A stretch of 42,429 bases of DNA, from assembly GCA_019414265.1 (NCBI GenBank), contig DXMJ01000007.1:39168-81596 (forward strand). The letters are read 5' to 3'. The translations under genes were made by a program, and so were the position numbers. The notes under the pieces were generated by a model. It worked only from the letters and a program-made list of their open reading frames with translations. It ran no database searches and was not told the origin of the DNA. Positions 31,621 to 39,316 of this stretch are shown here, piece by piece; within the stretch, counting starts at the first letter, position 1; each line of letters starts with the position of its first letter. The stretch is from Collinsella sp. (GTDB lineage: Bacteria > Actinomycetota > Coriobacteriia > Coriobacteriales > Coriobacteriaceae).

Positions 31621-31669
31621 AAAAGAAAACTCTCCCGCTGTTTAGGATTTGCATAAACAACGGGAGAGT
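31621..31669 (-). terminator. Intrinsic terminator of the lipid-kinase unit
   Basis: On the minus strand ACTCTCCCG-TGTTTA pairs with TAAACA-CGGGAGAGT (31654-31669 with 31629-31644, one mismatch), then TTTTCTTTT. Confidence 0.88.
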
Positions 31670-31702
31670 CGATAACTGGATGAATATCATACCAATGTGG
31701 AA

Positions 31703-31795
31703 TTACTTCTTCCGGCGGTGGATCACGTTGATCGCATAGCCGACGAGCATGGCCAAAACGATGATGATAAAGCCGAGCAGGGGATTGTCGTTCAT
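31703..31795 (-). CDS. 30-residue single-pass membrane peptide
   Basis: A short frame with a textbook AGGAGG five bases before the ATG encodes 30 residues: MNDNPLLG, a hydrophobic run FIIIVLAMLVGYAINVI, then HRRKK and stop. A single membrane helix with a basic cytoplasmic tail is predicted. It lies nine bases after the lipid kinase stop and is followed 34 bases later by a terminator, so it belongs to the same transcript. I know no family for it. Binding site, composition and position make it likely real. Confidence 0.6.
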   Translation of the reverse strand: MNDNPLLGFIIIVLAMLVGYAINVIHRRKK

Positions 31796-31804
31796 AGGGT
31801 CCTC

Positions 31805-32722
31805 CTATTTTCCGAGCGGGGAGAATTCGTCGACGATGAGGTCGAGGCATTGCGGAAGCGCGCGGGCTCCAAAGACGCCCGAATTGCTGGAGATAATCTC
31901 GCCATCGAACTGCATGCCCAGCGACGGGGTGCAGGTGATCTTGGCTTCCTTGGTCTGGATGATCTTGAACTGCGGGCGCCCGAGTACCTTGCCGGCGGGG
32001 TCAAGCGCAGCGGTGATCACAGTAGGCAGCAGCTGCACGGTGCGCACGGGTTCGATGACCGCAATGTCGACCATGCCATCGTTCATGCGGCAGTCGGGGA
32101 ACAGGTTGATGTCGTTTTGGATGACCGAGGTGTTGCCGGCCATGCAGCAGATGCCGTCGAGCTCCTCGACAATGCCGTCATGCTCAATCGTAAAGTGCGC
32201 TACCGTAGGGTTGGGCGTGGCGAGCGCAGAGAGGAAGTAGGCGATCTCGCCGATGTCGTTTTTGGTGGGGGCGGCCTTCATCATGATTTCGGCGTCGAAA
32301 CCCGAGCCGGCGATGATGATGAAGCCGTGGCGCTTCTCGTTGCCGTTCTCGTCGAGCCAAAAGAGCTCGCCCATGTCGACTTTGACCGTGCGACCGGCAC
32401 GGCAAGCCTTGGCAAGCGCCGCTGCCTCGGGGGCATTACCGATGTTGTTGAAGAACAGGCAGGCCGTACCGGAGGGGAAGACGAGCGTGGGGACACCGCA
32501 TCCGCGCATCTGGTCGAGCACGTTGGAGACAGTGCCGTCGCCGCCCGAAACGACCACGCGGTCAAACTCGCGCACGTCTGCCACGGCGTCCTCGGGTTCC
32601 ATGCCATCGCCGATAAAGCGCATCACGACCTCGTCGCCGCCCTGTGCAAGGGCGTGCGTGAATGCGAAGATTTCATCTGAGCTGGGGCCCGATGCCGGGT
32701 TGTGGATGATAAGGCAGCGCAT
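31805..32722 (-). CDS. Diacylglycerol-kinase family lipid kinase
   Basis: A 305-residue protein of the DAGK catalytic family (DgkB/YegS-like). The nucleotide-binding motif VVVSGGDGTVSNVLD and FPSGTACLFFNN (in place of the usual GT-N) are visible, with the start MRCLIIHNPASGPSSD. GFDAEIM in the mid-part and MNDGMVDIAVIEPV towards the end are typical. Such enzymes phosphorylate diacylglycerol or related lipids at the membrane. The start at 32722 has GGGAACG upstream. It is transcribed with the 30-residue membrane peptide and divergently from RNase D. Confidence 0.87.
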   Translation of the reverse strand: MRCLIIHNPASGPSSDEIFAFTHALAQGGDEVVMRFIGDGMEPEDAVADVREFDRVVVSGGDGTVSNVLDQMRGCGVPTLVFPSGTACLFFNNIGNAPEAAALAKACRAGRTVKVDMGELFWLDENGNEKRHGFIIIAGSGFDAEIMMKAAPTKNDIGEIAYFLSALATPNPTVAHFTIEHDGIVEELDGICCMAGNTSVIQNDINLFPDCRMNDGMVDIAVIEPVRTVQLLPTVITAALDPAGKVLGRPQFKIIQTKEAKITCTPSLGMQFDGEIISSNSGVFGARALPQCLDLIVDEFSPLGK

Positions 32723-32753
32723 ACTTACGTTCCCGTTCTGTGACTAACCGAGT

Positions 32754-32759
32754 ATAGTT
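32754..32759 (+). promoter_or_regulatory. Candidate -10 box (TATAGT) of RNase D
   Basis: TATAGT lies 62 bases before the RNase D start in the divergent region; the -35 region (TTCCCG) is weak. Confidence 0.35.
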
Positions 32760-32820
32760 GTAAGGCAATGCCGATATCCTACCCGTGTTTTTCGGGCCTA
32801 ACCTTATTCGATGGGTTGAT

Positions 32821-33954
32821 ATGTACATTTCCACACATCAGGCTCTACTCGACTTTTGCCAGCGCGCCCGTGAGTTCGACGCGATTGCCGTCGATACCGA
32901 GTTTTTGCGCGAGCGCACGTTCCATCCGCGTCTGTGTTTGGTTCAGATTGCCACCCCTGCCGAGAGCGTAGCGGTCGATCCCCTGGTAATCGACGACCTA
33001 TCGCCGCTGGCCGAGCTTATGGCCGACGAGAGCGTGACCAAGGTCTTCCACGCGTGCTCGCAGGATATGGAGGTCATGCTCCATACCGTGGGCGTGCTGC
33101 CACGACCGATTTTCGATACGCAGGTCGCCGCCGCCTTTTTGGGCGAGCGCCAGCAGATTTCGTATGGCGCGCTTGTTCAGACGTTCTGCGGCGTATCGCT
33201 GCCCAAGACCGAGTCGCTGACCGACTGGTCGCGCCGCCCGCTGACCGATAAGCAGATTGAGTATGCGATCGATGACGTCAAGTACCTGATCGTCGCCTAT
33301 ACCGAGATGATGAGCCGCCTGCGCGAGCTGGGCCGTGTGGATTGGGTGCTCGACGAGTTGCGTCCTCTGGCCGACGAGTCGCACTACCGTGCCGATCGCC
33401 ATGAGGCATTTCGCAAGGTCAAGCGCATCAACTCGTGTAGCCGTCACCAGTTGGGCATCGCGCGCGAGCTCGCCGCTTGGCGCGAGGACCGCGCCGAGCG
33501 CCGTAACATCCCGCGCAAGTGGGTCATGTCCGACGACACGCTGCTTGCGCTCGTTAAGCGCAATCCCGTACGCGTTGAGGAGTTCCGTAGCATTCGCGGT
33601 ACCGATCAGTTGGGGGAGCGCGACGTGGACGGTGCGCTCATGGCCATCAAGCGCGGCGCGAGCTGCCCGCACGATCGCCTGCCGCTCATGGTGCGCGGGC
33701 ATCGCCAGATCTCTCCGGAGTTGGAGAGCGTGACGGACCTGATGTATGCGCTCATTCGCCTGGTTGCCGAGCGCTCGGGCGTGGCGACCTCGGTCATTGC
33801 CTCGCGCGATGACCTGGCTGACTATATTGAGCATCCCGAGCAGAGCCCCTTGCGCGAAGGCTGGCGCTTTGAGCTTGTGGGCTCGCGCCTGGACGATCTG
33901 CTTTCCGGCAATATGGGGTTGACGGTGAAGGACGGAAAAATCGAATTGCTGTAA
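32821..33954 (+). CDS. rnd: Ribonuclease D
   Basis: A 377-residue 3'-5' exoribonuclease that trims tRNA and other RNAs. The DEDD residues are visible in AIAVDTEFLRE (Asp, Glu), FHACSQDMEVM (Asp), FDTQVAAAFL (supporting) and YAIDDVKYLI (Asp), followed by two HRDC-type helical regions (CSRHQLGIARELAAWREDRAERRNIPRKWVMSD, in part) that bind RNA. The start at 32821 (MYISTHQALLDF) is chosen because it matches the family start; no strong binding site is visible there and a start at 32785 is possible. It ends 64 bases before the zinc peptidase gene, perhaps in one unit. Confidence 0.92.
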   Translation: MYISTHQALLDFCQRAREFDAIAVDTEFLRERTFHPRLCLVQIATPAESVAVDPLVIDDLSPLAELMADESVTKVFHACSQDMEVMLHTVGVLPRPIFDTQVAAAFLGERQQISYGALVQTFCGVSLPKTESLTDWSRRPLTDKQIEYAIDDVKYLIVAYTEMMSRLRELGRVDWVLDELRPLADESHYRADRHEAFRKVKRINSCSRHQLGIARELAAWREDRAERRNIPRKWVMSDDTLLALVKRNPVRVEEFRSIRGTDQLGERDVDGALMAIKRGASCPHDRLPLMVRGHRQISPELESVTDLMYALIRLVAERSGVATSVIASRDDLADYIEHPEQSPLREGWRFELVGSRLDDLLSGNMGLTVKDGKIELL

Positions 33955-34018
33955 GGAAGCCTAGCCGTTTGAGTGGGTAAAATGCCTCCAACGTGTAACT
34001 CGATTCGGAGGAATTCGC

Positions 34019-34723
34019 ATGCCTTATTACTATGGATACGGCTTTGGCATCGACCCGCTGTACCTGCTGGTTGTTCTTGTCTGCACGGTGCTTGGCCTTG
34101 CCGCACAGAACTATATCAACTCGACGTACAAAACCTGGTCCAAGGTTCGCTCGGACGGCGATACGGGTGCCACAGTCGCTCGCCGCATGCTCGATGCCAA
34201 CGGTTGTAGCGCCGTGGGTATCAAGGGTGTCGCTGGCGAGCTCACCGACCATTACAACCCGCAGGACAACAACCTGTATCTGTCGGATGCCAACCGTTCG
34301 GGCGGATCGGTCGCAAGCGTTGCCGTCGCCTGTCACGAGGCAGGCCACGCCGCTCAGCGTCAAAGCGGCTATGCCATGATGAAGGTGCGCACCGCCCTGG
34401 TCCCGGTTGTCAACTTTACCCAGAGCACCTGGACCATCGTGTTGCTCTTGGGCCTGTTTATGAACATTGCCGGGCTCACATCCCTCGCGTTGATCTTCTT
34501 CTCGTTTAGTGTGCTGTTCCAACTCGTTACGCTGCCTGTCGAGATTGACGCCAGCCGACGCGCCGTGGCGTACATCGAGCAGTCGGGTATGAGTTCCAAG
34601 CAGGTCAACGGTGCCAAGAAGGTGCTGACGGCCGCCGCGCTTACCTATGTTGCCGCTGCGCTCACCTCGATTATTCAGCTGCTCTATCTTATGGCTCGCT
34701 ACAACAGAAACTCCAACCGATAA
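34019..34723 (+). CDS. Membrane zinc metallopeptidase, YugP family
   Basis: A 234-residue membrane protein. An N-terminal hydrophobic segment (LYLLVVLVCTVLGLAA) is followed by the zinc-binding HEAGHAAQ (within VACHEAGHAAQRQSGYA), then a pair of membrane segments (TWTIVLLLGLFMNIAGLTSLALIFFSF, cut in two) and LPVEIDASRRA, and a last hydrophobic helix near the end. This layout is that of YugP-type neutral zinc peptidases, whose substrates are unknown. The Shine-Dalgarno GGAGGAATT precedes the start. Confidence 0.88.
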   Translation: MPYYYGYGFGIDPLYLLVVLVCTVLGLAAQNYINSTYKTWSKVRSDGDTGATVARRMLDANGCSAVGIKGVAGELTDHYNPQDNNLYLSDANRSGGSVASVAVACHEAGHAAQRQSGYAMMKVRTALVPVVNFTQSTWTIVLLLGLFMNIAGLTSLALIFFSFSVLFQLVTLPVEIDASRRAVAYIEQSGMSSKQVNGAKKVLTAAALTYVAAALTSIIQLLYLMARYNRNSNR

Positions 34724-34739
34724 CAAATGGGACAAGCAG

Positions 34740-34769
34740 GCGCCGCGGGGATTCGTGTCCCCGCGGCGC
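34740..34769 (+). other. Strong hairpin without T tract between yugP-like gene and xseA
   Basis: A perfect 12-bp stem GCGCCGCGGGGA/TCCCCGCGGCGC around TTCGTG. No T run follows. TACTAT (34772-34777) after it may be the -10 of xseA. Confidence 0.6.
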
Positions 34770-34838
34770 TGTACTATGTGTTGGACTTGAATTTGCGCAG
34801 GGCCGGAGCCTCTGTGCACGATGGCGAAAGGAGGCTGC

Positions 34839-36290
34839 GTGGCAGGCTGGAATCTAACCGGCAATGCCGTTTCCGCCGAGTTTGACGGTTCGGATGAGCA
34901 GGAGCGCAAGGAGCTCAGCGTGAGCCAGGCAGTGGAGATCGCCGCTGGTGCGCTCGATGCCATTCCGCAGCTGAGTGTCCTGGGCGAGGTCACGGGTTTC
35001 CGTGGTCCCAACGCCCGAAGCGGCCACTGCTACTTCCAGATTAAAGACGACTCGGCCGCCGTCGACTGCATCATCTGGAAGGGCGCCTATCTCAAGCGTA
35101 CCTTCGATCTGCGTGACGGCATGCAGGTGAGCTTTAAGGGCAGCTTCAACCTCTATAAGCCCACGGGTCGTATGAGCTTTGTCGCTCGCTCGTTTTCGCT
35201 GGCGGGGGAGGGTCTGCTGCGTCAACAAGTGGCGCAACTGGCCGAAAAGCTACGCCGCGAGGGCCTGATGGACGAAGCGCGCAAACGCCGCATCCCGGTG
35301 TTCTGCTCACGCGTGGCGGTTGTCACCTCGCTTTCCGGTGCGGTAATCGACGACGTCAAGCGTACGCTGCGCCGACGCAACCCGCTCGTCGAGCTCGTCT
35401 GCGTGGGCGCAAAGGTCCAGGGCGAGGGTGCGCCGACAGAGCTTATTGAAGGCTTGCGCCGCGCCGCTGCCATTACGCCGGCGCCCGATTGCATTTTGCT
35501 CGTGCGTGGCGGCGGTTCCTTCGAGGACCTCATGACCTTTAACGACGAGGAGCTTGCCCGTGCGGTGGCAGCCTGTCCCGTGCCTGTGGTGACGGGCATT
35601 GGCCATGAGCCCGATACCTCGATCTGCGACATGGTGAGCGACCGTCGCGCCTCCACGCCTACGGCGGCGGCCGAATCGGTGGCGCCGGCTATGACGGAGT
35701 TGGCCGATGTGCTCGAGGCGCGCTATCAGCGTCTGGGTGCCGCGATGGCATCGATGATTGGGTCGGCCCAGGTCGACCTGGAGATGCTCGATCAGCGCGG
35801 TCGCCGTGCCTGGGATACCTATACGGCTCGCTTGGGCGATGCGCTCGATGCGGCTGCGTGCCGCCCGTGCCTCAACGACCCAACGTTTATGGTTGAGCGT
35901 CGCGAGTCTGAGCTTGCCCTGACGGCCGATCGTTTGTCCGGCGCCATAACGCGTTCGGTTGGGGCATTCCGCTCCAACTTTGAGCGTCTGCCCGAGCGCT
36001 TGATCGCAAGCACCTCAGGACTCGATGGCAAGCGCCATGCGCTCACGCTCGCAAGCTCCCGCCTGGAGCATCAGGGGCGCACGATGCTCAACAAGCCAGC
36101 GTCCGACCTGGGCCGTGCAGCGGCTTCGCTCGATGCCCTGTCGCCGCTCAAGGTGCTTGCCCGCGGCTATTCCATCGCGTACAGCGTTGACGGCGTGGCT
36201 ACAAGTGCCAAGACCTTTAAGCCGGGCGACGCCATTCGCGTGCGCATGGCAGACGGCAACGTGGCAGCAACGGTCAATACGGTCGAATAG
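34839..36290 (+). CDS. xseA: Exodeoxyribonuclease VII large subunit
   Basis: A 483-residue catalytic subunit that degrades single-stranded DNA in both directions. An N-terminal OB-fold (QLSVLGEVTGFRGPNARSGHCYF, KDDSAAVDCIIWKGAY) is followed by the nuclease domain with IPVFCSRVAVVTSLSGAVIDDV, LVRGGGSFEDLMTFNDEELARAV and GIGHEPDTSICDMVSDRRASTPTAAAE, then a long helical C-terminal part and SPLKVLARGYSIAY. The start is the GTG at 34839 because AAAGGAGG lies four bases before it; an ATG at 34821 in frame precedes that site and is the alternative. xseB follows after 42 bases. Confidence 0.93.
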   Translation: MAGWNLTGNAVSAEFDGSDEQERKELSVSQAVEIAAGALDAIPQLSVLGEVTGFRGPNARSGHCYFQIKDDSAAVDCIIWKGAYLKRTFDLRDGMQVSFKGSFNLYKPTGRMSFVARSFSLAGEGLLRQQVAQLAEKLRREGLMDEARKRRIPVFCSRVAVVTSLSGAVIDDVKRTLRRRNPLVELVCVGAKVQGEGAPTELIEGLRRAAAITPAPDCILLVRGGGSFEDLMTFNDEELARAVAACPVPVVTGIGHEPDTSICDMVSDRRASTPTAAAESVAPAMTELADVLEARYQRLGAAMASMIGSAQVDLEMLDQRGRRAWDTYTARLGDALDAAACRPCLNDPTFMVERRESELALTADRLSGAITRSVGAFRSNFERLPERLIASTSGLDGKRHALTLASSRLEHQGRTMLNKPASDLGRAAASLDALSPLKVLARGYSIAYSVDGVATSAKTFKPGDAIRVRMADGNVAATVNTVE

Positions 36291-36332
36291 ACCGCGTTTT
36301 ACAGTGATAAACCTTTGGGAAAGGAAACAGCT

Positions 36333-36599
36333 ATGGCAGAGAAGACCCCGGTCGAGCAGCTTACGTACAAGCAGGCTTCACAGGAGTTGGAGCTCATCAT
36401 CCGCAGCTTGGAGTCGGGTGATATGGAGCTCGAGGAGTCGCTTGAGAGCTATACCCGCGGCGTCGAGCTCCTCAAGAGCCTGCGTACCCGCTTGTCCGAT
36501 GCCGAGCAGAAGGTCTCGGTGCTCCTGAAGGACGTCGACGGCAACGACGTGCTCGCCGACGGCGAAGCCGCCAACACCGACGACAACCTTTCGTTCTAA
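36333..36599 (+). CDS. xseB: Exodeoxyribonuclease VII small subunit
   Basis: An 88-residue small helical subunit that binds the XseA C-terminal helices. LTYKQASQELELIIRSLESGDMELEESLESYTRGVELLK, here cut up, shows the conserved LE-I---LE-GD--LEESL--Y--G--L pattern with the final helix LRTRLSDAEQKV. The start at 36333 has AAAGGAAAC upstream. The acidic tail (DGNDVLADGEAANTDDN) is longer than in many XseB proteins. Confidence 0.92.
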   Translation: MAEKTPVEQLTYKQASQELELIIRSLESGDMELEESLESYTRGVELLKSLRTRLSDAEQKVSVLLKDVDGNDVLADGEAANTDDNLSF

Positions 36600-36648
36600 C
36601 CATCCCGACCAAATATAATTACCTTGGTCTGTGAGAAAGGAACCAACC

Positions 36649-36984
36649 ATGTGTGATTGCATCTTCTGCAAAATTGCCAACCACGAGATCCCCTCGACCG
36701 TCGTCTACGAGGATGACCAGGTCATCGCGTTCGACGACCTCAATCCCCAGGCGCCGGTCCACACGCTCGTGATCCCCAAGAAGCACTACAGTGACATCGC
36801 CGATAACGTGCCCGCCGAGACCATGGGCGCCATGGCCCACGCCATCCAGGAGGTCGCCAAGGCCAAGGGTCTGGAGGACGGTTTCCGCGTCATCTCCAAC
36901 AAGGGCGTCAACGCCGGTCAGACCGTCATACACTTCCACATGCACGTCCTCGGCGGCAAGAACCTGGGCGAGAACCTCATCTGA
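36649..36984 (+). CDS. HIT family protein, Hint-like
   Basis: A 111-residue histidine-triad nucleotide hydrolase. The beginning CDCIFCKIANHEIPSTVVYEDD and the triad HFHMHVLGG are complete. Hint-type proteins hydrolyse adenosine phosphoramidates in the cytosol. The start at 36649 has GAAAGGA upstream. It follows xseB by 49 bases and is probably in the same unit. Confidence 0.93.
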   Translation: MCDCIFCKIANHEIPSTVVYEDDQVIAFDDLNPQAPVHTLVIPKKHYSDIADNVPAETMGAMAHAIQEVAKAKGLEDGFRVISNKGVNAGQTVIHFHMHVLGGKNLGENLI

Positions 36985-37025
36985 GGACGCACGGCCCGTC
37001 GCCTTGGCTGCCTTTGGAGTAACCT

Positions 37026-37916
37026 ATGCAGTTTTCTCAACTCGAATACCTTCAAGCGGTAGCGAACTACGGCGGCGTGCGTAAAGCGGCTCGCGCCGTT
37101 CACGTGAGCCCACAGGCTGTCTCGTCGGCAATTAAGAAACTGGAGTCTGAGTATCAGATCGTTTTGCTCAATCGATCGGCGGGGGAGGCTGTTTTGTCTC
37201 CGGCGGGCAGAGAATTTGCGCGTCGTGCACGCGTGATCCTGGCACAAGTCGACGATCTCAAAAAGTACACCCAATCGGGGAACGGTGGCGTTTCGCCCGA
37301 CGGCCACTTTCGTCTTTACGTCCCCTGTCTTCACGGGCGGGGGCGTCTTTTTTCCGAAAACTGGTACGACTCGTTTGAAAGCTCGCACCCTCAGATTCAC
37401 CTTGATGTGTGGCATCAGCCAACGGCTACATGCTTTGAATCACTTGTGCTTGGCATTTCGGATGCGGCCATCTCATTTGAGGAACCAAGGGACAGTGTCC
37501 TTTCTTCGAAATACTTGGGTGAAAAGGAGCTCAAGGTTCTTTCGTGCCCAGCGGGTCATCAATCTGTGGGTGCTATGACCGTTCGTGAGTTACTGGGCGG
37601 CAGGTTAGCTGTTCCCATTAATTTGTCGCCCTGTCTCAATGCGATCAATCAATGCCCCGAAGCTCAGCTGGTTAATTTCCGCTTCCGCGACGTCGAATAC
37701 GGAAACAGAGCGCAGGCTGAGTTTCTTCAAGCCGGGGGATTGATATTGGGTTTTTCTGGCTCTTCTCTCGCATCAGATGGGTCGGAAGTGAGCGAGTACT
37801 CTATTGAAGGTTCGCATGACGTAGCCTTGCCCATCTACTTTTGCTATCGACAAAATGCCTGGACCGATCGACACCAGACGGTATTTCTTCACCTATTGCG
37901 TCATCTTGCTTCGTGA
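37026..37916 (+). CDS. LysR family transcriptional regulator
   Basis: A 296-residue LysR-type regulator. The N-terminal winged HTH reads FSQLEYLQAVANYGGVRKAARAVHVSPQAVSSAIKKLE, cut here, with ARRARVILAQVDDLKKYT as the linker helix; the effector domain follows with CLHGRGRLFSENWYD and the expected LysR fold length. GTTTGGAG precedes the start. Base composition is less GC-rich than the neighbours, as in the MFS gene after it. A dyad just downstream and the co-oriented transporter suggest that it controls that gene; the ligand is unknown. Confidence 0.88.
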   Translation: MQFSQLEYLQAVANYGGVRKAARAVHVSPQAVSSAIKKLESEYQIVLLNRSAGEAVLSPAGREFARRARVILAQVDDLKKYTQSGNGGVSPDGHFRLYVPCLHGRGRLFSENWYDSFESSHPQIHLDVWHQPTATCFESLVLGISDAAISFEEPRDSVLSSKYLGEKELKVLSCPAGHQSVGAMTVRELLGGRLAVPINLSPCLNAINQCPEAQLVNFRFRDVEYGNRAQAEFLQAGGLILGFSGSSLASDGSEVSEYSIEGSHDVALPIYFCYRQNAWTDRHQTVFLHLLRHLAS

Positions 37917-37934
37917 GGCCATTTGGCCTCGTGT

Positions 37935-37953
37935 CGTCAAGTGAATGTTGACG
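37935..37953. promoter_or_regulatory. Candidate LysR operator
   Basis: CGTCAA (37935-37940) and TTGACG (37948-37953) form perfect 6-bp arms around seven bases, between lysR and the MFS gene. A dyad with T and A at the ends suits LysR-type sites. Confidence 0.4.
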
Positions 37954-38035
37954 CCTTGTAACACATGACTGACGGCTTTGCCCTCATGCTTTTCCAAGAT
38001 TCCGATTTAGATTGTTGACTCTTGGAGGGCGGAGC

Positions 38036-39196
38036 ATGAAAAACCGTACGGTTTTGCTTTATATGACGTTTGTTTTTCTGTCGAACTTCAGCACCATTTT
38101 GTATTTTCTGACGGTTTACCTTGAATTCGTCGGATTCTCGATGGTGGCGATTTCTAGCATGATGATTGCATATCAAGTGAGCAAGTTCATCCTTGAAGTT
38201 CCCACTGGCTATATTGCTGATAGGTTTGGACGAAAGACAAGCGGTCTCGTTGGCGTCGTGGGAATGCTTGGATACTACGCCGCCCTGCTTTTCGTCCGTT
38301 CTCCTCTGCTTTTAATCGGCGCGTTTGCTCTCAAGGGTTTTGCCGTTGCATGTGTGAGCGGATCCATAGAAGCAATTTACATTGACAGTGTCTCTCAGGA
38401 CCAGCTCGTAAGACTTAATGTCGTTGAGCGATTTGTTTTCTATGCCTCTTATGCCATCTCCGCTTGTGCGGGCGGTTTCATTTCGTCTGTCGGTGCATAT
38501 CTCATTGGTCTTTCGGCAGATATCATCGCAATGGTGTTGACGTTGGTTGTCGTTGTCTGCATTCCTGAGATGCGAAGAGGGGGCACTGCGGCGACACCTG
38601 AGCGTGGAATTAGCCCGAAGACGATCGGAGCCGCTATTGCGTACAATCGCATTCTTCGTTCGGCGTTCATCATGGACTGTTCTCAGGCGTTTGCTTTTGT
38701 CGCCCTAGAAGACTTTTTCTCACTGCTGCTTGCGGGTCGCGGAATGAATGCCGTCGCTTCGGGTGTGACCATTGCGGTCCAGCTCCTTGCCTCGGCCTCC
38801 ATGGGGCTTATTGTGCCCAATGTGATTGCTCATGTCGACAAGGGCCGTTTTGCGCGTATTTGCGGCATTGTGCGCCTTTCCCTGACTGCCCTGTTTTTGA
38901 TTCCCCTTACTCCGGCTAATTTGCTGCCCGTGTTCTATGTGCTGCAGACGGTTGCGTACTCGTTGTTTGCCCCAATCAAATACTCAGTTTTTCAAAATGC
39001 TGCCGATTCTTCGATGCGCTGTTCACTGATTTCGGTTCAAAGCCAGATGGTGGCGGTGGGTGCCGTTCTTTTCTATCTGCTCAACGCTGTGTTGAGTAGC
39101 GTTGCAGGCATTCGAGTCGTATTGCTTGTTGCGCTCGGGATTTCTTCCTTGGTGTATATCCCCGCGCTCTTTCGTCTTACAAGTCAAAGGCCGTGA
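38036..39196 (+). CDS. MFS transporter next to LysR
   Basis: A 386-residue membrane protein with about 12 hydrophobic segments. The MFS loop motif reads VPTGYIADRFGRKTSGLVG after the second segment. The start at 38036 (KNRTVLLYMTFVF) has GGAGGGCGGAGC upstream; the upstream extension has no binding site. Codon use is richer in A/T-ending codons than in the surrounding housekeeping genes, so recent acquisition with lysR is plausible. The substrate is unknown. A terminator hairpin lies 32 bases after the stop. Confidence 0.85.
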   Translation: MKNRTVLLYMTFVFLSNFSTILYFLTVYLEFVGFSMVAISSMMIAYQVSKFILEVPTGYIADRFGRKTSGLVGVVGMLGYYAALLFVRSPLLLIGAFALKGFAVACVSGSIEAIYIDSVSQDQLVRLNVVERFVFYASYAISACAGGFISSVGAYLIGLSADIIAMVLTLVVVVCIPEMRRGGTAATPERGISPKTIGAAIAYNRILRSAFIMDCSQAFAFVALEDFFSLLLAGRGMNAVASGVTIAVQLLASASMGLIVPNVIAHVDKGRFARICGIVRLSLTALFLIPLTPANLLPVFYVLQTVAYSLFAPIKYSVFQNAADSSMRCSLISVQSQMVAVGAVLFYLLNAVLSSVAGIRVVLLVALGISSLVYIPALFRLTSQRP

Positions 39197-39227
39197 GTAT
39201 TTGGACATCGATAACTTATATATCAAC

Positions 39228-39266
39228 GCAATAAACCCGAGCGCGAGGGCGTTTGGGTTTATTATT
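39228..39266 (+). terminator. Hairpin after the MFS gene
   Basis: AATAAACCC (39230-39238) pairs with GGGTTTATT (39255-39263); the stem extends inward through GAGCGC with GGCGTTT by G-U pairs. The T tract is weak. Confidence 0.65.
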
Positions 39267-39316
39267 GAAGCGTATGTAACCTGGCGGCGCCACACCGCCT
39301 GTTAGTAGGGAGACAC

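Noticed and set aside
31548..31850. A 100-codon minus-strand frame over the small membrane peptide and terminator
   Set aside because: It crosses a strong terminator and is out of frame with the 30-residue peptide, which has the better start signal; the translation shows no family features.
34740..34769. Hairpin between the zinc peptidase gene and xseA as an intrinsic terminator
   Set aside because: The stem is perfect but no T tract follows on the plus strand, so it is listed as a hairpin of unknown role.
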